Shown here in pieces: positions 1 through 7,293 of a stretch of 13,868 bases of DNA. Within the stretch, counting starts at the first letter, position 1; every line of letters begins with the position of its first letter. This DNA is from an uncultured Collinsella sp. (GTDB lineage: Bacteria; Actinomycetota; Coriobacteriia; Coriobacteriales; Coriobacteriaceae): contig CAUDCB010000037.1 of assembly GCA_958447915.1 (NCBI GenBank), positions 1-13,868 of the forward strand, given 5' to 3'. The notes under the pieces were generated by a model, which had not been told where the DNA came from, made no database searches, and worked only from the letters and a program-made list of their open reading frames with translations. The position numbers were made by a program, and so were the translations under genes.

Positions 1-323
1 GACTATCTCCCGACCAAACGAGGATTCGGATTGGCTTGCTGAAATGTGGCAGTGCCCTGTTCTAAGCAACGTATTTGCGATAGAGTCGCGCGGGAACGGT
101 GCTCGGGGCCGTTGCACCAGTAGCAAATTACTTATATCGAGCGATGTGATGCTGCGATTTCGGAAATGCTTGCCTGGTTGCGGCGCCGACTTCGAAAAGC
201 TGGTTTTTATTTCCATTACAGCTGAAACAGGCCGTCAAAATTCATGGAAGATCTTTTCGATAGTAATGGATGAACTGAGGAGGTTTGTCTGGAGGGTGGA
301 TCGAGGTTCAAGATTGTTGCGCT

Positions 324-337
324 CTGAAACGTTTCAG
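324..337. promoter_or_regulatory. LacI/GalR-type operator-like palindrome
   Basis: CTGAAACGTTTCAG is a perfect 14-base palindrome with a central CG. Its core TGAAACGTTTCA has the form used by many LacI/GalR-family sugar regulators. A single half-site, CTGAAAC, also occurs at 222-228. No sugar gene or regulator is present in the window, and I cannot place a convincing promoter around the site. It may belong to a gene left of the window or be a relic. It could also be chance, although a perfect 14-base palindrome of this form is not common. Confidence 0.35.
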
Positions 338-522
338 CTGAGGTCGGAGAGCGATCGCATGAGTCGATTTATATTTCGGCAGCGTTGCATCCATAGAAGA
401 GAGAGGGATGCGTATTCGTTTGGCAGCGAGGGCGTGAGTGGGCGGAAACTTCGTGGCGTACAGCAATAAGGCTATACCTAAAAGCCTTTGTGTTGAACGG
501 GTTTTCGCGGGAGCGGAGGGTG

Positions 523-550
523 CGTGCCGCGAGGGACGGTCCGCGGCACG
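523..550. repeat. GC-rich hairpin (9-bp perfect stem)
   Basis: CGTGCCGCG (523-531) pairs perfectly with CGCGGCACG (542-550) across a 10-base loop. The stem lies in a block of about 81% GC (511-600). No T-run follows on either strand, so it is not a standard intrinsic terminator. It may still insulate the restriction operon from upstream transcription, or simply reflect the extreme GC content. Confidence 0.4.
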
Positions 551-747
551 ACCGACCCGGCGCGGCATCCGGAGCGGACGCGGATGCGGCGCGGACGGCC
601 TCTGACGGGCGAGCATGCGACAGTGGTTGCCCTGCTGGGCGGCAATAAGCTCGAATCGAGCACGAGCGATTCTTGTCCGGGCGAAGCGTTACAACTGGAT
701 TTGTTCTGTTGCCGACTGATCTTGAAGCATGTTGGAAGAAACGGAAT

Positions 748-753
748 TATAAT
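748..753 (+). promoter_or_regulatory. Predicted -10 box of the restriction-modification operon promoter
   Basis: A perfect TATAAT sits in a short AT-rich island about 40 bases upstream of the first methyltransferase. The nearest -35 candidate is TTGAAG at 722-727, with a 20-base spacer, longer than ideal. Transcription would start near 760, giving a leader of roughly 34 bases to the GTG start at 794. This is the only strong promoter-like signal before the four-gene operon. Lactococcal LlaJI is reported to control its promoter through its own methylation sites. I found no GACGC or GCGTC within about 100 bases upstream of this box, so that mode is not evident here, though this homologue's site is unknown. 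Confidence 0.5.
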
Positions 754-793
754 TATTTATTTGTCTGTATCTATCGAAATGGAGACCGAGCGC

Positions 794-1717
794 GTGGAAA
801 ACGAGAGGAACATAACGGCAGTTGACCTTTTCGCCGGCTGCGGCGGAATGTCCCTCGGCTTCGAAAAGGCTGGCGTCAATGTTGTGGCTGCCTACGACAA
901 TTGGGACGCTGCCATTGATGTCTATCGCGCTAACTTCCAGCATCCTGTTTTCAAAAGGGATCTCTCCGACGTTTCCGTATCCGAGGAAGTTGCCGGCTTC
1001 GCTCCGGATATCATCATCGGCGGGCCTCCTTGTCAGGATTTCTCGCAGGCCGGCAAGAGATCCGAGGATGGTGGGCGCGCAATCCTCTCTGTTAGATATG
1101 CCGAGATCATCGCGAGGTGCAAGCCTCGCTTCATCGTTATGGAGAACGTCCCACGCGTTCGAACGAGCAAATCCATGGAAGCGATTCGGGCCACCTTCAA
1201 AGCGCAGGGTTATGGCTTGAGTGGGCGAGTGATGGATGCAAGCCTGTGCGGGGTCCCCCAAGCTCGCAAGAGATACTTCTTGATCGGATGCCTTGGGGCG
1301 CCCGACGGGTTCCTCGACCCATATCTTGAGAAGGGCCTTTCTGACCATCAGATGACAATTCGTGAGTATCTCGGTAACGAGCTTGGAATTGATTACTACT
1401 TCAGAATTCCGCGAAGCTACACGAGGCGGGCCATCTTCAGCATCGACGAGCCCTCGGTCACTATTCGTGGTGTGGACAGGCCGATACCGCCGAACTACAA
1501 GCTTCACCCCAACGACGCGGCGGACCTCAGTCAAGCCCGGTGCTTGACTCCAAAGGAACGCAGTAGGATCCAGACTTTCCCGGAGTCTTTCAAGTTCTTT
1601 GGGAGTAAGACGGATGTCAACCAGATGGTGGGCAACGCCGTACCGGTAAACCTTGCCACCTACGTTGCACGAGCGCTACTAGAGTACAGGAGGGATGTGA
1701 GCGATGGACTGCGTTGA
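794..1717 (+). CDS. DNA (cytosine-5-)-methyltransferase, LlaJI M1-like
   Basis: It transfers a methyl group from S-adenosylmethionine to C5 of cytosine in a specific DNA site, protecting the host from the linked nuclease. The m5C motifs appear in order: motif I DLFAGCGG (from D11), motif IV GGPPCQDF with catalytic C80, motif VI ENV (E117), motif VIII QARKR (Q156, R158, R160), and motif X GNAVP (G280). The target-recognition segment between VIII and X is short. The product is 307 residues, a small but complete enzyme. I chose GTG 794 because GGAG (781-784) precedes it by 9 bases. ATG 779 in the same frame (312 residues) has no Shine-Dalgarno site and is the alternative. The frame stays open back to 524, but that part is extreme-GC and lies upstream of the predicted promoter. 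It overlaps the next gene by 14 bases, so the two are translationally linked. Family is certain; the sequence specificity cannot be read. Confidence 0.93.
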   Translation: MENERNITAVDLFAGCGGMSLGFEKAGVNVVAAYDNWDAAIDVYRANFQHPVFKRDLSDVSVSEEVAGFAPDIIIGGPPCQDFSQAGKRSEDGGRAILSVRYAEIIARCKPRFIVMENVPRVRTSKSMEAIRATFKAQGYGLSGRVMDASLCGVPQARKRYFLIGCLGAPDGFLDPYLEKGLSDHQMTIREYLGNELGIDYYFRIPRSYTRRAIFSIDEPSVTIRGVDRPIPPNYKLHPNDAADLSQARCLTPKERSRIQTFPESFKFFGSKTDVNQMVGNAVPVNLATYVARALLEYRRDVSDGLR

Positions 1718-2591
1718 TCTTTTCTCGGGATGCGGCGGTATGTCGCTCGGATTCCAGAATGCGGGCTTCAACATAAAGGCGGCGTTTGATAACTGGCAGG
1801 CGGCTGTCGACATCTATTCGGCAAACTTCGACCACCCGGCATTCAAATACGATCTTTACGATGCGGAAGCGGTCCCGAAAATTGAAGAGTATTCGCCGTC
1901 GATGATAATCGGTGGCCCCCCTTGCCAGGACTTCTCCATTGCGGGCGCCAGACAGCGCGGCAAAAGGGCCAATCTCACCATCCGATATGCTGAGATAGTT
2001 CGGGACGTCAGACCCGAGTGGTTCGTCATGGAGAATGTTTACAATATCGAGCGGATGGACGTCCTGCCCGAGGCGCTGGAAATATTCCGCAATGCTGGAT
2101 ACGGTCTCACGAGGCGCGTCCTCAACGCCAGTCTATGTGGTGTGCCTCAGATTCGCAGGCGCTTTATCCTTGTCGGTCATCTTGGTGATAAAGATGACTT
2201 TCTCGGCGAACTCTTGGATTCAAGGCTGAGCGACAAGCAGATGACCGTCAGGGATTACCTTGGCGATTCGCTCGGCACGCAATACTTCTACATGCATCCA
2301 CGCAACTTCCAGCGTAGGGGCGTCTTCACGATTGACGAGCCAGCGGTAACGGTACGAGGCACCAACCGTCCGATACCGCCAGCATATAAGAGGCATCATG
2401 CCGACAAGGCTGATATTTCTGAAGGTGTGAGAGCCTTAACATACAAGGAGCGCAGCTATCTGCAAACCTTCCCCGAAGAGTTTGAGTTTGTCGGGTCCAA
2501 GACAGACATTGAGCAGGCGATTGGCAATGCCGTGCCAGTTAAGCTTGCTGAGTACGTTGCTAGATGCATAGCTGACTATGCAGCAGATTAA
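1704..2591 (+). CDS. DNA (cytosine-5-)-methyltransferase, LlaJI M2-like
   Basis: This is a second C5-cytosine methyltransferase, paralogous to the one just upstream. By eye roughly half of the aligned residues are identical along the full length. Motifs: DLFSGCGG from D5, GGPPCQDF with catalytic C74, ENV (E110), QIRRR (Q149-R153), and GNAVP (G274). At 295 residues it is complete, starting only four residues before motif I. The start is ATG 1704, with AGGAGGG at 1688-1694 lying inside the end of the previous gene. In LlaJI-type systems two such enzymes methylate opposite strands of an asymmetric site, because one enzyme cannot read both strands of a non-palindrome. That role is inferred here from gene order and paralogy. 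A replacement for the first enzyme through simple duplication is less likely, since both keep every catalytic motif. Confidence 0.93.
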   Translation: MDCVDLFSGCGGMSLGFQNAGFNIKAAFDNWQAAVDIYSANFDHPAFKYDLYDAEAVPKIEEYSPSMIIGGPPCQDFSIAGARQRGKRANLTIRYAEIVRDVRPEWFVMENVYNIERMDVLPEALEIFRNAGYGLTRRVLNASLCGVPQIRRRFILVGHLGDKDDFLGELLDSRLSDKQMTVRDYLGDSLGTQYFYMHPRNFQRRGVFTIDEPAVTVRGTNRPIPPAYKRHHADKADISEGVRALTYKERSYLQTFPEEFEFVGSKTDIEQAIGNAVPVKLAEYVARCIADYAAD

Positions 2592-2605
2592 TTGTGGTGG
2601 TTGCC

Positions 2606-4465
2606 ATGTCCTTTGTCGATGAATGGAATTTGAGCTATCCCATTCCGAATTCTATATATAGCGAGAATACGCTATCCGTTCGCGGGAGAACAGTTGGACA
2701 AGGTGGTGCTGGACAGTACGAACTCAAAGGTTCAGGCTCTCTTGCAAACGGGGATACGCTGACTGCAGTTGACATTATCGGACACGCAATCATCTTGGAA
2801 GTAGTCGTACCCTCTACTGGGCAAGTTGTCTCCCTTGGCACGCGTTATCCCGTTGCAAAAAAAGGCGGAAAAGTACGTGTGCAAATACAAGGAGACGGGG
2901 CAAAGCGTCCAAATGGCGGCAACTTGTTTGCCGCACTGCTGTTGTTGCCAGTGACGGGCAAAGTAAACGATTCATCGCCGTTGCAAGAGGACGGTTTTGC
3001 GGAAAGGACATTCTGGATGGATGCAGCCGAAGTAAAGCCTGTGGGCGTCTCCGAAGATGCATATATCTTGGAGCTAACGAAACTCTTCTTCGCCACTGGA
3101 AGCAGATACAAAGACGGGCAGTTTTCGGGTGCGATAGATTACGACTACAAGTCGAGAATTGACGATCTTATTGCCCTTTGCAATCGCGGATGCAAGATGA
3201 GGGCTGGTAGCCTGACCACGGCATTCAAGTATTTCGCTGACGTTTACGCAGGGAAACTTGAGTTTGATTACAGCGTGGCTGAGTTCATGCGAAACCTCAT
3301 AGCGAGCCAATTGATTGCCGAAGAGGGCATCGACTACGAACAAGGCGATGACGTGCTGCCCGCAATGCATCAACTAATCGACCTTGCTGCAAAGAATTCA
3401 TCGAAAGCATCAAGCAGAGAGAAGAGGACTTTTCAGCTAAACAACCTTCCAGCTGAATTTAAAACCGACTTCTCCAGGCGCTACATCACGTCACTACTGG
3501 CAAAGCCCTTTGTCATCCTTGCTGGCAACAGCGGAACAGGCAAGACGCGGATTTCCAAGCGTTTTGCAAAGTACCTTGAGGTCTTGGATGAAGACGGGGA
3601 GCCAAACTGGTTGCTCGTCCCGGTCGGTGCCGACTGGACCGACAACACCAAGGTGCTGGGCTTCTTCAACCCGATTGCAGACGGCGGCAAAGGCGCGTAC
3701 GAAGAGACCGGCATACTGAGACTCATCGAACGGGCCAACGCTAACCCCGAGGTTCCGTATTTCCTCATCCTCGACGAGATGAACCTGAGCCATGTCGAGC
3801 GGTATTTCTCAGACTTCCTCAGCCACATGGAGACCATCGGCGAGGATAACCTCATCGTGCTTGATGGGTACGGCGATGGCGGTGCTGGCAGGCTGCCCTA
3901 TCCGCAGAACCTGTTCGTTGTCGGCACCGTGAACATCGATGAGACCACTTACATGTTTAGCCCCAAGGTGCTCGACAGGGCAAACGTCATAGAGTTCAAG
4001 CCGTCGAAGGCCGAAGTCCTCGCAGGGTTCAAAGCCATCGAGGATGCGCCGGACGTTGCCGTCGCAGCTTCCGGCGTCCCCCAGGCTTTTCTGCGTCTCG
4101 CCAAGGACATATGGGAGGGAGCCAATTACATCAGCGAAGATGATGCTAACGCCATCTTCGAGAAGTTCGGCAAGCTGTATGAAGAGCTGGAGAAATGCGG
4201 CTATGAGTTTGCCTTCCGCACCGTGCGCGAAGTGCGAATGTACGTTAATGCCGCGCACGAGCTTGACGGCGAGAACTACGAACTCGAGCGTTCTGTCGAT
4301 GAGCAGATTGTCCAGAAGGTGCTGCCGAAGCTCCATGGTAACAAGCGTGAGATCGGCAATCTGCTTAAAAGCCTGAAAGACATATGCGATGGCGAGCTGA
4401 GCTCCGTTAAGATAAGCCAGATGGCAGCGAAACTCGATAACGTGCAGTATGCGAGCTTCATCTAG
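2606..4465 (+). CDS. McrB-like AAA+ NTPase, LlaJI R1-like restriction subunit
   Basis: This is the motor and DNA-recognition subunit of an McrBC-like restriction complex, probably a GTPase. The C-terminal half is an McrB-type AAA+ domain: Walker A GNSGTGKT with K313, Walker B LILDEMN (D390, E391), then VGTVNIDE around N443 and LDRANVIEF. VNIDE lies where McrB has its guanine-linked NTAD-type signature. The N-terminal 270 or so residues match nothing I know by eye. In the Helicobacter LlaJI R1 homologue the N-terminal domain is a B3-like site-specific DNA-binding fold, so the same role is inferred. That half is lower in GC (about 50% by hand count, against about 59% for the AAA+ half). ATG 2606 has GGTGG at 2596-2600 before it; GTG 2594, two bases after the previous stop, would add four residues. 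Length is 619 residues. Confidence 0.85.
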   Translation: MSFVDEWNLSYPIPNSIYSENTLSVRGRTVGQGGAGQYELKGSGSLANGDTLTAVDIIGHAIILEVVVPSTGQVVSLGTRYPVAKKGGKVRVQIQGDGAKRPNGGNLFAALLLLPVTGKVNDSSPLQEDGFAERTFWMDAAEVKPVGVSEDAYILELTKLFFATGSRYKDGQFSGAIDYDYKSRIDDLIALCNRGCKMRAGSLTTAFKYFADVYAGKLEFDYSVAEFMRNLIASQLIAEEGIDYEQGDDVLPAMHQLIDLAAKNSSKASSREKRTFQLNNLPAEFKTDFSRRYITSLLAKPFVILAGNSGTGKTRISKRFAKYLEVLDEDGEPNWLLVPVGADWTDNTKVLGFFNPIADGGKGAYEETGILRLIERANANPEVPYFLILDEMNLSHVERYFSDFLSHMETIGEDNLIVLDGYGDGGAGRLPYPQNLFVVGTVNIDETTYMFSPKVLDRANVIEFKPSKAEVLAGFKAIEDAPDVAVAASGVPQAFLRLAKDIWEGANYISEDDANAIFEKFGKLYEELEKCGYEFAFRTVREVRMYVNAAHELDGENYELERSVDEQIVQKVLPKLHGNKREIGNLLKSLKDICDGELSSVKISQMAAKLDNVQYASFI

Positions 4466-4468
4466 CCT

Positions 4469-6904
4469 ATGGACGGCAGCATCGGCGCAATCCGCTTTGC
4501 AGCGGATGGAAGAACAATAGCCAGGCTCTACCAGAGCGGTGCGCATGACCGAGTCGATTGGGACGAGGAACAGCAGACCGGGCTAACCGGGCTGACGTGT
4601 TTCGGTCTCAAGCCGGAAGCATCCCAGAATGGCGCTGGTTCAACACCAGCCTTCGCCGTCAAGGACGGTCTTGACGGGAGTCCCACGCTTCGAATCAACG
4701 AAACCACATGTTATGTGCTCGAATACGAGCGGACCCCTGATGGTGGCCTGCATCCTCGCGCCTCGTTCCAAAACGAAGGCAAGAATATCAGGTGCGACAG
4801 AAACGGCAATAGTGTCACCTTCCAGTTCGTGAACTATCTCGGGCGTTCGAGGATTCGATTCGGCGAGGAAGCTGATGCGCCGATGCTACAGTTCGAAGTC
4901 GTCCCGCTCAAGATTGGCTATGAAGACGATTACATCGAGCTCACCGAGGAGCTTGCCGCAAGGTGCGCTGCGCTGCTCCTTGACTACTCGGGCTCCACGT
5001 CGAACGTTTACAAGCAAGCCGACGAGAATCGCGAGACGCTGCTTGAGCAGTTCGTCTTCCTGCGGCAGTTCTGCTACGAACCGAACCTCCAAGCCCTCTT
5101 CGAGGCGATAAAGAGGAACCCTGATAGGACGCTGGATCACGAGGACGAGCTGCGGTCGGTTGGGGCTGGCATGCCGTCCCGGAGGTTTTATACGAACCCC
5201 TTCTCGAACAGCCGGATGTGGACGCGCTTGAACTGCGGCGGCGATGCGGGAGGCGTCTACCTCCCCCAGATGGTCAGCGTCACGCGCAAGTACGACCTGC
5301 TCGACACGCCCGCCAATCGGTTTGTGAAATTTGCCCTGCATGAGATTGACCGGATCTGCACCTCTCTGATGACTGTCCTGGATGCCGAGAAGGGCGATAC
5401 TCGGCAGACGGAGTGTTATCGCGAAGCCGCCGCGCTGCACGCCATGCTGGATACGATACTCAGCGACGCCTTCTTCGACGATGTCGGCACCCTGCAGATG
5501 ATGCCTCAGAACAACCAGGTGTTGCAGAAGCGCGAGGGATACTCGCAGATCTTCTTCGCATATTCCATGCTCGATATGGCGCTGCAGCTCGACTGGAAGG
5601 GCAAGGATGACATCTACGAGGGCGAATCGAAGAATGTGGCCCTCCTCTACGAGTACTGGATCTTCTTTGAGCTGTACGACATCGTAAGGGGGATCGAGGG
5701 GTGCGAGCCGATAAGCACCGATGACCACCCATTTATCGGGACGAATCCCGACGGTGGGCTGTCAATATCCCTCAAGCAGGGCGTACGCTCCTGCCAGTCA
5801 TTCCAGATTGCGCAGTGCGGCGCGAAGGTAAACCTCTACTACAACCGCACCTTCTCGCCCCGTGACTTTCATGCCACTCGTTACGAGGGTTCGTACTCGA
5901 GACCGTTCAGACCCGACTACACGCTCGCGATATTCCCGGATGCTTATACAAACGAGCGAGCCGCAGTGCAAGATGGAGCTGTTGCATTCGTCCACTTCGA
6001 CGCCAAGTACCGCATCACCGACTTGACGGGGCTTGTCGGCAAGGATGTGGGCACCGAGGAGGCAGAGCGCGAGGAACTTAACGAGGAGAAGGCGGCCTCC
6101 ACCACGAACACCTACAAGCGCGGTGACCTGCTGAAGATGCACACGTACAACGACGCGATACGGCGCACGGTTGGCAGCTACGTGCTTTATCCGGGGTCGG
6201 GCGAAACGGGCGAGAAGGGCCAATTCCGGCTCTTCGAGGAGATTTTGCCGGGTGTCGGCGCTTTCGCCATGAAACCGAGCATCAGCAGGACGGCAGAGAA
6301 TGCGTTGCGCGATTTCATAGAGAAGGTCATCGGCGAGAACACGGCAAGCAATACGCGGCTGAACCGGCTGAGCTACTTCACCGAAATGGTTGTGGCTGAG
6401 CCTCCAAGCGCGGGCAAGACGGATAGCGACTCCTACGGGCATGGTGGCGAATCGTTCGTGATTGGCTACATTCGAGGGGACTCTCCCGATGACTACTATC
6501 ACTTTCTCGAAAGCAGCGGCAGGCTCCGCAAGGGCGGGCGCTTTCTCTTCTACTTCTATGCCATTAAGGACGGGCATGTCTACTCGCACCATAAGGATCT
6601 CTTCCGCACGTCGTGGTTCCGCTTCTATCGGAACGCCATAAGCCAGACGAACACCTACGAGATCGAGCCTGTGGCGTGTCGCATAACCTCGAATGAGCTG
6701 GTTTCGAGGGACGAGCTGGCCGACCGCCTGGCCGACCTTGGCTACGTGCGGGATCGTGGGAATCAGGGTGCCGACTTCTACTATGTCCTGTCCGTGCGGG
6801 TGGAAGATGACGCGGCAGAACCCTTAAGCCTGGGGCGCAGGGCGGTGGATGAACAGAACGGCAACGATGCGTTCAGCCCCCACTCGCCAAAGATTGTTGG
6901 GTGA
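4469..6904 (+). CDS. McrC-like nuclease subunit, LlaJI R2-like (DUF2357 / PD-(D/E)XK)
   Basis: This is the probable endonuclease partner of the McrB-like protein. A DUF2357/McrC-type signature, LLYEYWIFFEL (E395 in YEYW), precedes a PD-(D/E)XK core: RPDY with D483, then VHFDAKY with D511 and K513. An acid, a second acid and a lysine at this spacing are the expected metal-binding and catalytic residues. The N-terminal 300 residues and the C-terminal 250 are unassigned; they probably contact the AAA+ ring and DNA. At 811 residues it is far longer than E. coli McrC, as is usual in DUF2357-type partners. ATG 4469 lies 3 bases after the previous stop with no clear Shine-Dalgarno site, so translation is probably coupled. 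It ends the four-gene operon; I see no clear intrinsic terminator after it. Confidence 0.83.
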   Translation: MDGSIGAIRFAADGRTIARLYQSGAHDRVDWDEEQQTGLTGLTCFGLKPEASQNGAGSTPAFAVKDGLDGSPTLRINETTCYVLEYERTPDGGLHPRASFQNEGKNIRCDRNGNSVTFQFVNYLGRSRIRFGEEADAPMLQFEVVPLKIGYEDDYIELTEELAARCAALLLDYSGSTSNVYKQADENRETLLEQFVFLRQFCYEPNLQALFEAIKRNPDRTLDHEDELRSVGAGMPSRRFYTNPFSNSRMWTRLNCGGDAGGVYLPQMVSVTRKYDLLDTPANRFVKFALHEIDRICTSLMTVLDAEKGDTRQTECYREAAALHAMLDTILSDAFFDDVGTLQMMPQNNQVLQKREGYSQIFFAYSMLDMALQLDWKGKDDIYEGESKNVALLYEYWIFFELYDIVRGIEGCEPISTDDHPFIGTNPDGGLSISLKQGVRSCQSFQIAQCGAKVNLYYNRTFSPRDFHATRYEGSYSRPFRPDYTLAIFPDAYTNERAAVQDGAVAFVHFDAKYRITDLTGLVGKDVGTEEAEREELNEEKAASTTNTYKRGDLLKMHTYNDAIRRTVGSYVLYPGSGETGEKGQFRLFEEILPGVGAFAMKPSISRTAENALRDFIEKVIGENTASNTRLNRLSYFTEMVVAEPPSAGKTDSDSYGHGGESFVIGYIRGDSPDDYYHFLESSGRLRKGGRFLFYFYAIKDGHVYSHHKDLFRTSWFRFYRNAISQTNTYEIEPVACRITSNELVSRDELADRLADLGYVRDRGNQGADFYYVLSVRVEDDAAEPLSLGRRAVDEQNGNDAFSPHSPKIVG

Positions 6905-6960
6905 TCATCTGGTCATTTTCAGAGTAGCGGTAACACCTACGGGCGCGCGAGGGGCAACGC

Positions 6961-7209
6961 ATGAGGCCAATCGTCTACAACGGGGTTGACCTGTCGGGCG
7001 TGTGCTCTGCCGAGGTCATCGAGAAAGTTGCCCTGCCCGTGGAGGCGGAGACCCTGGCGGTGCCGAGGCGTGCCGGCGCACTGCTGGTGGCGGGGCGGCT
7101 GTCCCCCAGGCTAGTGCGGGCGCGGCTGTTCATGGACACCCGCCCGCGCCTTCAGGACGATGTTCGGCGACAGGGACGACGCAGCGGCGCTGCCACGTCG
7201 CGCAGGTAG
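6961..7209 (+). pseudogene. Broken N-terminal fragment of a siphophage distal tail (Dit-like) protein
   Basis: The 82-codon frame begins MRPIVYNGVDLSG and runs to about RARLFMDTRP. The early YNGVDLS, the VPRRAGALL segment and the RLFMD strand resemble the N-terminal beta-barrel of siphovirus distal-tail proteins, which join tail tube to baseplate. After about residue 60 the sequence turns arginine-rich (QDDVRRQGRRSGA), low in hydrophobics, and stops. Complete family members are usually 200 residues or more, so this is truncated and perhaps frameshifted. Another frame stays open from 7160 but does not restore a recognisable tail sequence. A Shine-Dalgarno-like GAGGGG precedes the ATG. No other phage gene is present, so it is a scar rather than a prophage. 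The family call is from memory of the motif; a small unrelated protein is possible. Confidence 0.42.
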
Positions 7210-7268
7210 CGGAGGAGGGTTGCTCCCAATGGCCCGCGGCGTCCGCGCCCCGGTGCCACCCCGTGACC

Positions 7269-7290
7269 GGCGGCTTCGCTCGAAGCCGCT
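7269..7290. repeat. Stem-loop just beyond the minus-strand gene's stop
   Basis: GCGGCTTC pairs with GAAGCCGC around a GCTC loop, and a flanking G-T pair extends the stem. It lies 4 bases beyond the stop of the minus-strand gene and about 60 bases after the tail-protein fragment. Neither side has a T-run, so it is at best a weak or Rho-assisted terminator, or a 3'-end stabilising hairpin. Confidence 0.4.
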
Positions 7291-7293
7291 ACA

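Larger units (their letters stand above)
1..793. other. Gene-poor left flank with no convincing gene
   Basis: I see no recognisable gene here. The first 42 bases are open in frame 1 and end in TGA (last residues GFGLAC), so they could be the tail of a gene entering from the left, but 13 residues cannot show this. An open frame at 44-469 (141 codons) has no Shine-Dalgarno site, an arginine- and serine-rich composition unlike a folded protein, and no motif I know. Composition is uneven: ordinary at 1-480, about 81% GC at 511-600, and AT-rich at 740-780. The sites that stand out are a LacI-type palindrome at 324-337, a hairpin at 523-550 and a TATAAT at 748-753. The stretch may be a decayed intergenic region of the host into which the restriction operon was inserted. 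Confidence 0.5.

Noticed and set aside
44..469. Plus-strand open frame of 141 codons
   Set aside because: No Shine-Dalgarno site, no recognisable motif, and an Arg/Ser-rich composition typical of a chance frame in GC-rich DNA.
468..488. Possible intrinsic terminator (AAGGCT with AGCCTT, then a short T run)
   Set aside because: Only six mostly weak pairs with a 9-base loop and three T's; too weak to call.
577..581. GACGC as a LlaJI-like methylation site controlling the operon promoter
   Set aside because: A single copy about 170 bases from the -10 box is expected by chance in this GC-rich block, and this system's specificity is unknown.
524..793. N-terminal extension of the first methyltransferase to an ATG at 524
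   Set aside because: The extra 85-90 residues come from extreme-GC and then AT-rich DNA that contains the likely promoter, and have no counterpart in the second methyltransferase, which starts right at motif I.
689..1534. Minus-strand open frame of 281 codons opposite the first methyltransferase
   Set aside because: It is antisense to a gene with all m5C methyltransferase motifs, so it is a shadow of that gene's codon structure.
3809..4546. Minus-strand open frame of 245 codons opposite the McrB-like gene
   Set aside because: It is antisense to the AAA+ domain and crosses into the next gene; no start signal or motif.
4886..6592. Minus-strand open frames of 280 and 264 codons opposite the nuclease gene
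   Set aside because: Both are antisense to the clearly motif-bearing 811-residue protein, and neither shows a known motif.
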